From Polynucleobacter sp. MWH-Braz-FAM2G (GTDB lineage: Bacteria; Pseudomonadota; Gammaproteobacteria; Burkholderiales; Burkholderiaceae): DNA of 64,000 bases. The notes under the pieces are model-generated. The model did no database searches. It was not told where the DNA came from and was given only the letters and a program-made list of their open reading frames with translations. The translations under genes and the position numbers were made by a program. Positions 28,300-38,173 of the stretch are shown here, one piece after another (positions within the stretch are counted from its first letter, which is position 1; each line of letters opens with the position of its first letter). The stretch covers positions 248,001 through 312,000 of the forward strand of contig NZ_CP061300.1 of assembly GCF_018687635.1 (NCBI RefSeq), written 5' to 3'.

Positions 28300-28803
28300 T
28301 TAGTTGGTGATATAAACAATATCTGCGCGACGATTCTCTGCCCAGGCGGCCTCGTTGTCACCCTCAGCCTTTGGTTTTTCTTTGCCAAAACTGACAGCTT
28401 CCATTTGATCATCGGAAACACCCATCAAGTTCAATGATTTACGAACGGCATCTGAACGACGTTGGCCGAGTGCTAAGTTGTACTCAGCAGTACCGCGATC
28501 ATCCGTGTTTCCTTGAATGATGATTTTCTGTTTTGGGTTGGCTTTGAGATAGCTTGCGTGCGCAGATAACATCTTTTGATATTTAGTCTGAACGGTGTAT
28601 TCATCAAAACCAAAGTAAACACTCTTTTCAAATAGTGGGCTCTTCGGATCATTCCAAGGTTGGGAACCAAAGTTACCATTGCCACCACTGCCGTTGGCGC
28701 CATCCACGTCATCTAATTTAACGCTTGAGCAAGCAGCCAGTACGAGAGCTGTAGCGCTAATTAAGGCCAATGTTGCTGCACGACGTGCGATAGAAATCTT
28801 CAT
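28300..28803 (-). CDS. pal: Peptidoglycan-associated lipoprotein Pal
   Basis: A 167-residue lipoprotein with lipobox VLAAC (cysteine 25). After a Gly/Asn-rich linker comes an OmpA-like peptidoglycan-binding domain: VYFGFDEYTVQ, then IIIQGNTDDRGTAEYN and GQRRSDAVRKSL near residues 97-127. It anchors the outer membrane to the wall and works with TolB. A GGAAAG ribosome site precedes the start. The 149-bp gap to tolB is longer than others in the cluster. Confidence 0.96.
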   Translation of the reverse strand: MKISIARRAATLALISATALVLAACSSVKLDDVDGANGSGGNGNFGSQPWNDPKSPLFEKSVYFGFDEYTVQTKYQKMLSAHASYLKANPKQKIIIQGNTDDRGTAEYNLALGQRRSDAVRKSLNLMGVSDDQMEAVSFGKEKPKAEGDNEAAWAENRRADIVYITN

Positions 28804-28952
28804 GATCTTTCCTTTTTCCTACAAGCCAAATGACAAAACTAGTTACTGAGACGCTCCAAAGGAGCTAATTAGTAATATTATGCCCCCAAGAACATCAAAA
28901 ATGACTTTTTGAGCTCCTAAAGGGGCTTTGAGGGATAAGTTCGATCCAGGCC

Positions 28953-30263
28953 TTAGTCCATAAATGGACCCCAAGAAGGCTGACGAACGTCATATCCTGG
29001 AATGCTCAGTACCTGTTTAGAATTTCCGTCTACTGAAACTGCTGCAAGAACGCGTTTGCCACCTACTTTAGTGGAGTAGAGAACGTAGCGACCATTTGCG
29101 GCAAAAGAGGGGGATTCATCACTAGTGCCATCGGTAAGAGCCTGAGCATCCCCTGTAGCTAAATTCAGAATGTAGAGTCGATAGGCGCCGCCAACGTTGG
29201 CAATATATGCCAAATATTTTCCATCTGGCGAAATACGAGGCGACGTGACGAATCCTTGTTTAAAGGTAACCCGTTTCACTCCCTCTGCTTGCTCGCCTTC
29301 AGCGCTCATTCGATAGATTTGAGGGTTGCCGCCACGATCACTAGTGAAATAGATGTAGCGACCATCAGCAGAGTACTGGGGTTCAGTGTCGATCGTATTG
29401 CCGCGTGTTAAGCGATGCAAACCTGTGCCATCGGCATTGATTCCATAGATCTGAGTATTCCCGTCTTTGGAGAGTGAGATGGCGAGCTTTTTACCATCGG
29501 GTGACCATGCTGGTGCACTGTTATTGCCCTTTTGATTGGAGAGCGATATGCGACGACCCGTAGCTAGTTCATGCACATAGATTACTGGTTTGCGATCTTC
29601 AAAAGAAACATAAGCCACTTTTTTGCCATCGGGTGACCAAGATGGCGAGATGATCGGCTCGCTACTATTCATAGCGTTGCGGATATTTTGGCCATCGGCA
29701 TCAGAGATAACGAGGCGATAACGCTTACCGTCTTTGATGACATAAGACAGGCGGGTGGAGAAAACGCCACGTTCACCGAGTAACTTTAGGATGATGTCAT
29801 CAGCGATCTTATGGGCCACTGCACGTAAGTTATCTGCGCTGGAGTTGAGGTTTAAGCCCCCAAGACTTTGGGATTTGCGAATATCAAACAGTTTGTAATG
29901 AATCTCAAATTGAGATCCTCCAGTCTGCACCACTGAACCCACTACGAGAGCATCGGCACCTCGCGCCGCCCAAGATTTGTAATTGGGGGTGCCGTCATCA
30001 CTTTCAACTGCATTGCCATTTTCAGTATTTTTAAAGTATCCGCTGCGTGCTAAGTCTTGCCGAATGATTTCTGTAACGCTAGTCGGTAATTTATTTTCAT
30101 CCTTAAAGCGCATCACTGCGATTGGGTAGAGTGACTGACCTACACCAGTGATTTCAATATTCATCTGTGCAAGTGCAGGTGTCGCAAAGCTGATACATAC
30201 GGCAATAACTACCAAGCTAAAAGAGTTCAGTGGCGCTAACAATCTTTTTGCAGTTTGCAACAT
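28953..30263 (-). CDS. tolB: Tol-Pal system protein TolB
   Basis: A 436-residue periplasmic protein with a signal peptide ending in ATPALA near residue 32. The N-terminal domain has AQMNIEITGVGQSLYPIAV, and the C-terminal half is a beta-propeller with repeated units such as PIISPSWSPDGKKVAYVS, APAWSPDGKKLAISLS and YSADGRYIYFTSDRGG. TolB binds Pal and relays energy from TolQRA. It is next to tolA with a 3-bp gap. Confidence 0.96.
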   Translation of the reverse strand: MLQTAKRLLAPLNSFSLVVIAVCISFATPALAQMNIEITGVGQSLYPIAVMRFKDENKLPTSVTEIIRQDLARSGYFKNTENGNAVESDDGTPNYKSWAARGADALVVGSVVQTGGSQFEIHYKLFDIRKSQSLGGLNLNSSADNLRAVAHKIADDIILKLLGERGVFSTRLSYVIKDGKRYRLVISDADGQNIRNAMNSSEPIISPSWSPDGKKVAYVSFEDRKPVIYVHELATGRRISLSNQKGNNSAPAWSPDGKKLAISLSKDGNTQIYGINADGTGLHRLTRGNTIDTEPQYSADGRYIYFTSDRGGNPQIYRMSAEGEQAEGVKRVTFKQGFVTSPRISPDGKYLAYIANVGGAYRLYILNLATGDAQALTDGTSDESPSFAANGRYVLYSTKVGGKRVLAAVSVDGNSKQVLSIPGYDVRQPSWGPFMD

Positions 30264-30266
30264 GCA

Positions 30267-31085
30267 TTAATCCTTTGGTTTAAAGGTGAGTTTTACTTCG
30301 CGTTGAGGAATTTTGCCATTGTCGTCTTTTGGCAGACTCTCTGCACGAGAAAGAGCGAGTAATACCGCCCGATCCCAACTGGCATTGCCACTAGATGACT
30401 GAATACTAGTGCTCAAAATAGCTCCATCTGGCGCAAGATTTACCAAGATGACGGCTGCAGGATTTCCGCTGACCGATTCTGGGTTAAAGACGATGAGTGG
30501 CTTTACTTTTTTAATGACTTTATCAGTCCACCCTGGCGGAGCATTACCTCCTCCACCGACACCACTGCCAACCGTGCCTCCACTTCCACCCTCAGCTCCA
30601 GCAGCAGCGCGCAAGCGTGCCAACTGATCCGCACGCGCTTTTTCTGCTGCGGCATTCGCTTTAGTTTCAGCGGGAGACTGGGCCTTTGGAGCTTCAGTTT
30701 TTTTCGGCTTCTCTGGCTCTTTTTCTTTGACCTTCTCCTTTGGTGGAGGAGGTTTTGCAGCTTTGGACGTTTCTTTTATTTCTTTCTTTGGAGGCTCTTT
30801 CTTAACTTCCTTTTTCTTGATGGCAATGTCAGCGGCTTCTTCTTTAACTTCCGTTTTGACTTCAGGTTCAGGTGGTGCCTCAACTTGAGGTGCGGAATCC
30901 CAAAGCTCCACTTCAACACCAGAAGAAGTTTTGTTATTCCAATTAATGCCAACCATGAGCAAGGCAAGCAACCCCAAATGCGCGATGAGTGAAAATGTAA
31001 ACGCGCGCTTGGTACTCTCTTGTTTTGTGTATTTGCCTCGCTTAAATGGCGAGAAGCGTGGTTGAAAAGTAGGGGCGCTATTCAT
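30267..31085 (-). CDS. tolA: TolA envelope-spanning protein
   Basis: A 272-residue protein with one membrane helix near residues 28-48 (AFTFSLIAHLGLLALLMVG), a long Lys/Glu/Pro/Ala-rich linker and a TonB-like C-terminal domain starting VNLAPDGAILSTSIQ. TolA connects the TolQR motor in the inner membrane to TolB and Pal. A Gly-rich stretch (AEGGSGGTVGSGVGGGG) separates linker and C-domain. The short linker makes the protein smaller than that of E. coli. Confidence 0.92.
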   Translation of the reverse strand: MNSAPTFQPRFSPFKRGKYTKQESTKRAFTFSLIAHLGLLALLMVGINWNNKTSSGVEVELWDSAPQVEAPPEPEVKTEVKEEAADIAIKKKEVKKEPPKKEIKETSKAAKPPPPKEKVKEKEPEKPKKTEAPKAQSPAETKANAAAEKARADQLARLRAAAGAEGGSGGTVGSGVGGGGNAPPGWTDKVIKKVKPLIVFNPESVSGNPAAVILVNLAPDGAILSTSIQSSSGNASWDRAVLLALSRAESLPKDDNGKIPQREVKLTFKPKD

Positions 31086-31110
31086 AAAAATGAAGATTGA
31101 CCGTTAGACC

Positions 31111-31530
31111 TTATTGGGTCTTGACTGCAAGGCCAACGCGCTTGACACCATTCTCTTTGAGTTTGGACATGACATCCATCACGGTCTCGTATTTGATCGA
31201 TTTATCTGCTGCAATCACGATTGGTTGATCAGCAGATTTTTCTGCTTGCGATCTTGCGAAAGTACCAAGTTCAAATTTATTCAGTGTTTGCGTGGGATCA
31301 CCATCTTTTCGAACGATGACATTTTCATTTGCATCAATCGTTAAAAACACGGGTGGTAGAGTTTGCACTTTGGCGCCACCCACGGTTGGTAGATTCACTA
31401 CGCCAGGATTTACCATTGGAGCGGTAACCATAAATATCACCAGCAATACCAACATCACATCGATATAGGGAACGACGTTGATGTCGGACATTGCCCGACG
31501 TTTATTTTTTCGTAACGATGATGCGGCCAT
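31111..31530 (-). CDS. tolR: TolR membrane protein
   Basis: A 139-residue ExbD/TolR protein. One membrane helix with the key aspartate is in INVVPYIDVMLVLLVIFMV (about 18-36), followed by a periplasmic domain with PIVIAADKSIKYETVMDVM. It forms the proton-driven motor with TolQ. It is preceded by tolQ with a 23-bp gap and followed by tolA. Confidence 0.95.
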   Translation of the reverse strand: MAASSLRKNKRRAMSDINVVPYIDVMLVLLVIFMVTAPMVNPGVVNLPTVGGAKVQTLPPVFLTIDANENVIVRKDGDPTQTLNKFELGTFARSQAEKSADQPIVIAADKSIKYETVMDVMSKLKENGVKRVGLAVKTQ

Positions 31531-31553
31531 AATTTTTTCGCTTATTGGTCCAA

Positions 31554-32210
31554 TTAACGCCCTGCAGTTTGGCGCTGCAAAATATTAGTGAACTCTTCAA
31601 TAAAAGTTTCGAAGCGAATGGAGAGGCGATCTACATCAGTCGCTGCACGGTTATAGGCAACCACAGCGGGAATAGCCGCAAACAAACCAATCGCTGTAGC
31701 AATAAGCGCTTCAGCAATACCAGGAGCTACTGCAGATAGAGTTGCATTCTGGACATTTGCTAAGCCACGGAAGGAGTGCATGATTCCCCAGACAGTGCCA
31801 AAAAGGCCAATATAAGGAGAAACTGAGCCAACAGATGCCAAAAAGGGGAGGTTTGCCTCAAGCAGGTCCATTTCTCGTTGGTAGGTAGCCTTCATCGCGC
31901 GACGGGCTGCATCAATTTCCCGTACTTTCATGAACTCTTGCATGCCAGCCTCGAAAATATGCTCTAAAACCGCGTCACTGCGGGTATTGCGTTGAGCAGC
32001 TTCCAAAAGGGTATGGAGGTCTCCACCAGCCCAAAAGTCACGCTCAAAGCGGTCAGTATCCTGTCTTACCCCACGTAGAACCGCTGTTTTCTTGAAAATG
32101 ATGGTCCAAGAGGCAATTGACATCCCTAGTAATAACAACATTACCAACTGTACTAATAGGCTGGCATTGAGGACTAGGGATAGGAATGAGAGGTCTTGTG
32201 TAGAGGTCAT
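31554..32210 (-). CDS. tolQ: TolQ proton channel protein
   Basis: A 218-residue MotA/TolQ/ExbB protein with three membrane helices: SLLVQLVMLLLLGMSIASWT at the N-terminus and two in the C-terminal half, including FLASVGSVSPYIGLFGTVWGIMHSF and GLFAAIPAVVAYN. It is the first gene of tolQRAB-pal-cpoB. Its start is divergent from glyA with 76 bp between, so both promoters lie there. Confidence 0.95.
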   Translation of the reverse strand: MTSTQDLSFLSLVLNASLLVQLVMLLLLGMSIASWTIIFKKTAVLRGVRQDTDRFERDFWAGGDLHTLLEAAQRNTRSDAVLEHIFEAGMQEFMKVREIDAARRAMKATYQREMDLLEANLPFLASVGSVSPYIGLFGTVWGIMHSFRGLANVQNATLSAVAPGIAEALIATAIGLFAAIPAVVAYNRAATDVDRLSIRFETFIEEFTNILQRQTAGR

Positions 32211-32286
32211 GGTGGATTTTGTATGATGTAGGTTGATTTTACTAAGTTAATTCACTAAGCAATCCAACTTCATCAGGATTATCACC

Positions 32287-33531
32287 ATGTTTGACCGTCA
32301 AAATACTTTAGCCAAAACCGACCCACAATTGTGGGAAGCCATTCAGAACGAAAATAAGCGTCAAGAAGACCATATTGAATTGATTGCTTCTGAAAACTAC
32401 ACCTCACCAGCGGTGATGGCAGCCCAAGGCTCCCAGTTAACCAATAAATACGCTGAAGGCTATCCAGGTAAGCGCTATTACGGCGGTTGTGAATTCGTGG
32501 ATGTTGCTGAGCAATTGGCAATTGATCGCGTGAAGGCTTTGTTTGGCGCTGAAGCAGCAAACGTGCAACCCCATTGTGGCGCATCTGCTAACCAAGCAGT
32601 ATTTTTGGCTTTCTTAAAGCCTGGCGATACCTTTATGGGCATGAGTCTGGCCGAGGGCGGGCACTTGACTCACGGCATGGCTTTGAACATGAGTGGTAAG
32701 TGGTTTAACCCTATCGCTTACGGCCTCGATAAAAACGAAGAAATTGATTACGAGCAAATGGAACGTTTGGCTCGTGAACACAAGCCAAAATTAATTATTG
32801 CTGGCGCATCCGCTTACTCTAAGAAAATTGATTTTGAGCGCATCAGCAAATTAGCCAAAGAAGTGGGCGCGATTTTCATGGTCGACATGGCTCACTACGC
32901 TGGATTGGTTGCGGCAGGTGTTTATCCAAATCCAGTGCCTCATGCGGACATCGTTACCTCTACTACGCATAAAAGCTTGCGCGGACCTCGTGGTGGCATC
33001 ATCTTAATGAAAGCTGAACATGAAAAAGCCATTAATTCAGCCGTATTCCCTGGTTTGCAAGGCGGCCCTTTGATGCATGTGATTGCTGCTAAAGCAGTCG
33101 CATTTAAGGAAGCGGCTGAACCTAGTTTCAAGGAATATCAAAAGCAAGTGGTAGCGAATGCAAAAGCACTCGCGGAAACTTTGATTGAGCGCGGACTTCG
33201 GATTGTTTCTGGAGGCACTGATTCTCATGTGATGTTGGTGGATTTGCGTGCCAAGAAAATGACTGGCAAAGAAGCTGAACGTGTCTTGGGCGAAGCCCAT
33301 ATCACTTGTAATAAAAATGGTATTCCGAATGATCCAGAAAAACCTATGGTGACCAGTGGCATTCGTTTAGGTTCCCCTGCCATGACAACTCGTGGCTTTA
33401 AAGAAGCTGAAGCCAGACAAGTTGGAAACTTTATAGCGGATGTGTTGGATAACCCAAATGATCCAGACAATATCGCTAAAGTGCGTGCGCAAGTTGCCGA
33501 ACTTACTAAACGTTTTCCTGTTTACGGTTAA
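32287..33531 (+). CDS. glyA: Serine hydroxymethyltransferase
   Basis: A 414-residue PLP enzyme. It has [15 protein letters not shown] near residue 33, [17 protein letters not shown], and the PLP lysine in [15 protein letters not shown] near residue 230. [19 protein letters not shown] is also present. It interconverts serine and glycine with one-carbon transfer to tetrahydrofolate. nrdR follows 27 bp later, a conserved pair. Confidence 0.97.
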   Translation: MFDRQNTLAKTDPQLWEAIQNENKRQEDHIELIASENYTSPAVMAAQGSQLTNKYAEGYPGKRYYGGCEFVDVAEQLAIDRVKALFGAEAANVQPHCGASANQAVFLAFLKPGDTFMGMSLAEGGHLTHGMALNMSGKWFNPIAYGLDKNEEIDYEQMERLAREHKPKLIIAGASAYSKKIDFERISKLAKEVGAIFMVDMAHYAGLVAAGVYPNPVPHADIVTSTTHKSLRGPRGGIILMKAEHEKAINSAVFPGLQGGPLMHVIAAKAVAFKEAAEPSFKEYQKQVVANAKALAETLIERGLRIVSGGTDSHVMLVDLRAKKMTGKEAERVLGEAHITCNKNGIPNDPEKPMVTSGIRLGSPAMTTRGFKEAEARQVGNFIADVLDNPNDPDNIAKVRAQVAELTKRFPVYG

Positions 33532-33558
33532 GCAACTGGCTTAAAGAAAGAGGACTCA

Positions 33559-34005
33559 TTGCGCTGCCCTTTTTGTCATAACGAAGACACCCAAGTACTC
33601 GATACTCGGGTGTCTGATGAAGGCGATACTATTCGCCGCCGCCGCCGTTGTGCAAAATGCGATAAGCGCTTTACGACTTATGAGCGTGTAGAGTTAGTGC
33701 TTCCGGCTATCGTCAAAAAAAATGGTAGCCGTGTGGAATACAGTCACGATAAGTTAGCTAGCTCGATCAAGCTAGCATTGCGCAAACGACCAGTCTCTTC
33801 AGACTCCGTGGATGAATCGATTGCCAGGATTGAAGAAAAGCTTTTGAGTCTGGGGGAGAAAGAGATCCCAAGTGAGCGCGTGGGCGAACTCGTGATGCGT
33901 GAACTCAAGCGCCTTGATAAGGTTGCCTATATTCGTTTTGCTTCTGTTTATCGAAGCTTTGCAGATATTGAATCTTTTGAGAGCGCTCTTAAAGAGCTTA
34001 AGTAG
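33559..34005 (+). CDS. nrdR: Transcriptional repressor NrdR
   Basis: A 148-residue regulator. The zinc ribbon has cysteines 3, 6, 31 and 34 ([10 protein letters not shown] and [14 protein letters not shown]), followed by an ATP-cone domain beginning [15 protein letters not shown]. NrdR represses ribonucleotide reductase genes in response to nucleotide levels. The start is TTG, with a GAGG ribosome site just upstream, and the resulting MRCPFC is the usual family N-terminus. Confidence 0.96.
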   Translation: MRCPFCHNEDTQVLDTRVSDEGDTIRRRRRCAKCDKRFTTYERVELVLPAIVKKNGSRVEYSHDKLASSIKLALRKRPVSSDSVDESIARIEEKLLSLGEKEIPSERVGELVMRELKRLDKVAYIRFASVYRSFADIESFESALKELK

Positions 34006-34069
34006 TTTCACTTCACAAACCCCCTGCAGCACTTTTTAAAGACTATTTCATGGATGTGGGTTCTTGATA

Positions 34070-34092
34070 TATACTGTAACCAATTGATTACA
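34070..34092 (+). promoter_or_regulatory. Promoter and palindromic operator of the HigBA-type pair
   Basis: A -10-like TATACT at 34070-34075 is followed at once by an imperfect palindrome TGTAACCAATTGATTACA at 34075-34092 (16 of 18 positions symmetric). It ends 8 bp before the toxin ATG at 34101. A weak -35 (TTCATG) lies 17 bp upstream. The site fits autorepression by the antitoxin, as in other type II modules; binding is inferred. Confidence 0.6.
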
Positions 34093-34100
34093 ATTTGGGT

Positions 34101-34397
34101 ATGTTTGAAATACGTAAAACACCCCAATTTGACGAATGGTTAAACGGCATTCAAGATTCACTAACAATTAAACGGTTATCAAAAAGGCTTAGTAAAGTTG
34201 CTCTAGGAAATTTTGGTGATGTAAGTCCTATCTCTGATGGTATTTGGGAAATGCGTGAGCATTTTGGAGCTGGCTGGCGTATGTATTACATCCAGCATGG
34301 AAAGGTAATTGTTGTTATGTTGGGCGGTGGATGCAAGGCCACTCAAGTGGCAGATATTAAAGAGGTAAAAAAGATAGCTCGATCCTTGGAGGCTTAA
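34101..34397 (+). CDS. RelE/HigB-family addiction module killer protein
   Basis: A 98-residue toxin when started at the ATG at 34101; a TTG two codons earlier is less likely. FEIRKTPQFDEWLNGIQD, then GIWEMREHFGAGWRMYYIQ and VVMLGGGCKATQ, match the HigB-like killer proteins that cleave mRNA at the ribosome. Toxin first, antitoxin second is the HigBA order. The ATG of the antitoxin abuts its stop codon. The pair sits between nrdR and adk. Confidence 0.88.
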   Translation: MFEIRKTPQFDEWLNGIQDSLTIKRLSKRLSKVALGNFGDVSPISDGIWEMREHFGAGWRMYYIQHGKVIVVMLGGGCKATQVADIKEVKKIARSLEA

Positions 34398-34700
34398 ATG
34401 ACAAAAAATAAAAAAATAAAAATTAGCGATTTGCCTAAGTTTGATGTTGTTGATTATCTGAAGACAGATAAAGATATAGCCGAATATCTGACGGTAGTTC
34501 TCGAGGATGGTGATCCTGCTTTGTTTGTTGCTGCTATTGGTGATATTGCTAGAGCAAAAGGAATGAGTGAGATTGCAAAAAAGAGTGGAGTAACAAGAGA
34601 GTCCTTATATAGGGCTTTAAAGATAGAGGCTCGCCCACGATTTGAGACGGTGACCAGAGTGATCCATGCTTTAGGGATGAAATTAAGTGTTCATGCCTAA
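34398..34700 (+). CDS. HigA-like antitoxin (XRE helix-turn-helix)
   Basis: A 100-residue antidote protein. FDVVDYLKTDKDIAEYL near the N-terminus and a helix-turn-helix in MSEIAKKSGVTRESLYRAL near residues 55-73 match the addiction-module antidote family. It should neutralise the upstream toxin and repress the operon at the palindrome 34075-34092. A strong bidirectional terminator follows at once. Confidence 0.88.
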   Translation: MTKNKKIKISDLPKFDVVDYLKTDKDIAEYLTVVLEDGDPALFVAAIGDIARAKGMSEIAKKSGVTRESLYRALKIEARPRFETVTRVIHALGMKLSVHA

Positions 34701-34702
34701 TT

Positions 34703-34731
34703 AAAAAGGGGCTGCAAAGCAACCCCTTTTT
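34703..34731. terminator. Bidirectional intrinsic terminator between higA-like gene and adk
   Basis: Perfect 9-bp arms AAAAAGGGG (34703-34711) and CCCCTTTTT (34723-34731), with an inner TGC/GCA pair. The A and T runs at both ends give a U tract on either strand, so it can end both the toxin-antitoxin transcript and the convergent adk transcript. Confidence 0.9.
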
Positions 34732-34762
34732 AATCTAGCCAAAACAAATTAATTGACTGCCA

Positions 34763-35491
<729 letters not shown>

Positions 35492-35542
35492 CTAGGATTA
35501 TCCCCGAGAAACTGCAAACAGCATGAACTATGAAGGATGGGC

Positions 35543-36307
35543 TTAGATTTGAGCTAGCAGTAACCGAACTCGTTCTAGGTCCTCTGGGGTGTCAACCCCT
35601 GCTGGAGGCGCCTCTAAGGCGGTATGGACTGCAATACGGTAGCCATTCCAAAGGGCGCGTAACTGTTCTAAAGCTTCCGCTTCCTCGGGTGGGGCTGGTT
35701 CTAGGCGGGTATAGGCTTGTAAAAAGTCAGCTCTGTAAGCGTAAATGCCCAAATGACGCAAATATTCCGTATTTTGATTGCTTTTGGGGTCTCTGACAAA
35801 AGGAATTGTTGCCCTTGAAAAATAGAGCGCTTCTCCAGATCGATTCAGGACCACTTTGACTACATTCGGGTTGTTAATCTCCGATGGATCTGAAATCGGT
35901 ACTGCTACCGTTGAGATAGCGCATTGGGCATGCTGAGCTAATGTGCTTGCTACTTGATTAATCAGTTCAGGAGGAATCAATGGCTCATCCCCTTGGACAT
36001 TCACAATAATTGAATCATTTGGGAGTTTGAGCAATTGAGCTACTTCAGCAATTCGATCAGTGCCCGTCGGATGATCCGCGCTGGTCAGTAAGCACTCAAT
36101 TCGGTGCTCATCGCAAACTTCTTGGATTTCTGGCGAATCAGTCGCAACGACAACGCTATGAGCCTGAGATTGCCGAGCACGTTCTGCTACTCGAATCACC
36201 ATAGGTTTTCCAGCAATATCCGCCAATGGTTTACGGGGTAAGCGAGTGGAGCCCAGTCTAGCTGGGATGACCACTAAAAAATCTAGCGCAGAAGAACTAT
36301 CGTTCAT
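35543..36307 (-). CDS. kdsB: 3-deoxy-manno-octulosonate cytidylyltransferase
   Basis: A 254-residue CMP-Kdo synthetase. VVIPARLGSTRLPRKPLADI is near residue 12, VVATDSPEIQEVC follows, then TGTDRIAEVAQLL and IIVNVQGDEPLIPPELI near 98-114. It activates Kdo for LPS inner-core assembly. It is next to trm112 and lpxK, the conserved betaproteobacterial group. Confidence 0.96.
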   Translation of the reverse strand: MNDSSSALDFLVVIPARLGSTRLPRKPLADIAGKPMVIRVAERARQSQAHSVVVATDSPEIQEVCDEHRIECLLTSADHPTGTDRIAEVAQLLKLPNDSIIVNVQGDEPLIPPELINQVASTLAQHAQCAISTVAVPISDPSEINNPNVVKVVLNRSGEALYFSRATIPFVRDPKSNQNTEYLRHLGIYAYRADFLQAYTRLEPAPPEEAEALEQLRALWNGYRIAVHTALEAPPAGVDTPEDLERVRLLLAQI

Positions 36308-36323
36308 TGAGTGAGTGGCCGAA

Positions 36324-36503
36324 TTAATTAATTTCTTCTGGAGTGAGGCTGCGAGCCTCCTCTACTAGCATCACAGGAATATCGTCACGAATTGGATAGG
36401 CCAAACGATCTGCTTTACAAATGAGTTCATTCTTATCGGCATCTAAATGCAATTGGCTTTTACACAAAGGGCATACCAAAATATTGAGTAGTCGTTTATC
36501 CAT
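36324..36503 (-). CDS. Trm112 family zinc-ribbon-like protein (YcaR)
   Basis: A 59-residue protein read directly from the minus strand: [20 protein letters not shown], then [19 protein letters not shown] and a C-terminus ending SLTPEEIN. Cysteines at about residues 11, 14 and 29 resemble the Trm112/YcaR fold. Bacterial members are small proteins of unclear role, usually encoded between lpxK and kdsB, as here. It is shorter than 60 residues, so simple ORF scans would miss it. Confidence 0.9.
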   Translation of the reverse strand: MDKRLLNILVCPLCKSQLHLDADKNELICKADRLAYPIRDDIPVMLVEEARSLTPEEIN

Positions 36504-36578
36504 AATTTTTTTTGTAAGGCTTCTAAATAAGAGTGATCACGATCAAGTGCTATCAGTGTAGCGTTATGTATAGCAAAC

Positions 36579-37670
36579 CTACAAGTTGTAGCGATAAGGA
36601 TCAGGCCGTTGCAAGATGGATTGCAACCATTCGGCTAGGCTGTCTGGCAGGGTGAGAGACATTGGCACCACCCAAATGCGATCATCTTTGATGTCGGCGC
36701 ACTTTACTGCATCCTTTTCAGTAATCAGAATGCATTGCGTGTGAATCTTTGCAAAAAATTCAGGAGCGTAGCTTGCATGATCTGGCAGAGGAATCGTTTT
36801 AGCGGCGATACCTTGCTTAAGAAGATCGTCAAAAAAACGTTGTGGATTTCCCAGGGCGGCAACAGCAGTGATGTTATTTAGTAAATAACTGTCTGCAATT
36901 TGTGCGAGTGTTTGATGATTGCTTGGATTTATTAATTGATATGCGTCACCTAGATAGCTTAAGAGCGAAAATCCACGTCGCCCTAAAAAGTACTCGTCTT
37001 GTGGTTGTGCTGCGCGATCACCATTTGCTGTCTTTCCAGTAAAGAGAGTTGCATCACGCCCTCGTGTAGCTGGTTCACGCAATGGACCTGCGGGCAATAA
37101 AAAGCGATTGCCTTCACCACGCCCATCACGCACTACAAATTCGATATCGCGTCCACCTTCACGCGCTGGCCAGCGGGCCAATCCGCTATGTTGCAAACCA
37201 TCATCGCTAATAATCACATTGACGTTCGGTGAATGCTTGAGTAAAGCCTCTATGCTTTTCTGACGCTTTGGAAAGACCCAAATCGGAAATTGATCATGTG
37301 TGCGCCTGGCAATCAACACAGGTTCATCCCCCACTAATGCAGGATCTGAATGACTACTGACTTGTACTGGCTCAGTCTGTGTAGAAGAGCCGTAACCGCG
37401 ACTGATAATTCCAGGGTGCCACCCTAGTTGGACTAAGCGTTCTGATAAAGCAATCACGATGGGAGTTTTGCCAGTTCCACCTACGCGAATATTGCCAACA
37501 ATAATGATGGGGACAGGGGCAGGCTTAGGTTTAACTAAGCCAGTATCTTGAATCAGTTTACGTACTCGCAATACCAAGCCATAAAGCCAAGAAAGTGGCC
37601 ATAGTAATAAGCTGGTAGGTCCACGTCTCTCCCAGAACTGCGGAGCTTTACGGAAAAAAGAAAAGGTCAT
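36579..37670 (-). CDS. lpxK: Tetraacyldisaccharide 4'-kinase
   Basis: A 363-residue inner-membrane-associated kinase. An N-terminal membrane segment (SLLLWPLSWLYGLVLRV) precedes the P-loop VGNIRVGGTGKTPIVIAL near residue 57. VIISDDGLQHSGLAR lies near residue 152. It phosphorylates the lipid A precursor to lipid IVA. It follows exbD in the same direction, which in many species is a common exbB-exbD-lpxK unit. Confidence 0.95.
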   Translation of the reverse strand: MTFSFFRKAPQFWERRGPTSLLLWPLSWLYGLVLRVRKLIQDTGLVKPKPAPVPIIIVGNIRVGGTGKTPIVIALSERLVQLGWHPGIISRGYGSSTQTEPVQVSSHSDPALVGDEPVLIARRTHDQFPIWVFPKRQKSIEALLKHSPNVNVIISDDGLQHSGLARWPAREGGRDIEFVVRDGRGEGNRFLLPAGPLREPATRGRDATLFTGKTANGDRAAQPQDEYFLGRRGFSLLSYLGDAYQLINPSNHQTLAQIADSYLLNNITAVAALGNPQRFFDDLLKQGIAAKTIPLPDHASYAPEFFAKIHTQCILITEKDAVKCADIKDDRIWVVPMSLTLPDSLAEWLQSILQRPDPYRYNL

Positions 37671-37696
37671 AAAAATATGTCTTCTTTGTTCACAAC

Positions 37697-38173
37697 TTAT
37701 TTCTTGGCTTGGTTATTGAATTGACTACTAAAGACAATATTTGAGAGATTGGCATCTCTTGCTGCTTCAAGAACAGTCATCACTGCTTGATGAGGCGCTC
37801 TGGCATCGGCATCTATGTTGACCTGAAGCGAGCTTGCTGCATCCTTTTGCGTACCTTGTCCGCTGAGTTGCATTAGTACACCGCTTAACTGTGAGCGCTC
37901 AGTTACTTTGCCGTTAATGGCAAAGCGACCATCACGACTGACTGCAATATGAATTTGTTTAGGCTCGGTTTGGCTTTCACTGCCATTAGCAATTGGAAGG
38001 GTAATAGCTAATTCTTGATAACGAGTAAAGGTGGTGGAGATCATCAAAAAAATTAATACCACCAACAACACATCAATAAAAGGGATGAGATTGATTTCGG
38101 GCTCAACGGGCGCGGTGCTACTACCGAGCGAAAATCGTTTTCTAGTTTGAGGATGGGTTTCTAACCAACTCAT
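37697..38173 (-). CDS. exbD: ExbD/TolR family protein
   Basis: A 158-residue protein with one membrane helix containing the motor aspartate in INLIPFIDVLLVVLIFLMI (about 29-47), then a periplasmic domain. It is distinct from TolR at 31111-31530. With the upstream ExbB it should form a proton-driven complex; in this location (next to lpxK) the pair is conserved, and a role in TonB energising or envelope transport is likely but not proven. It overlaps exbB by four bases. Confidence 0.85.
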   Translation of the reverse strand: MSWLETHPQTRKRFSLGSSTAPVEPEINLIPFIDVLLVVLIFLMISTTFTRYQELAITLPIANGSESQTEPKQIHIAVSRDGRFAINGKVTERSQLSGVLMQLSGQGTQKDAASSLQVNIDADARAPHQAVMTVLEAARDANLSNIVFSSQFNNQAKK

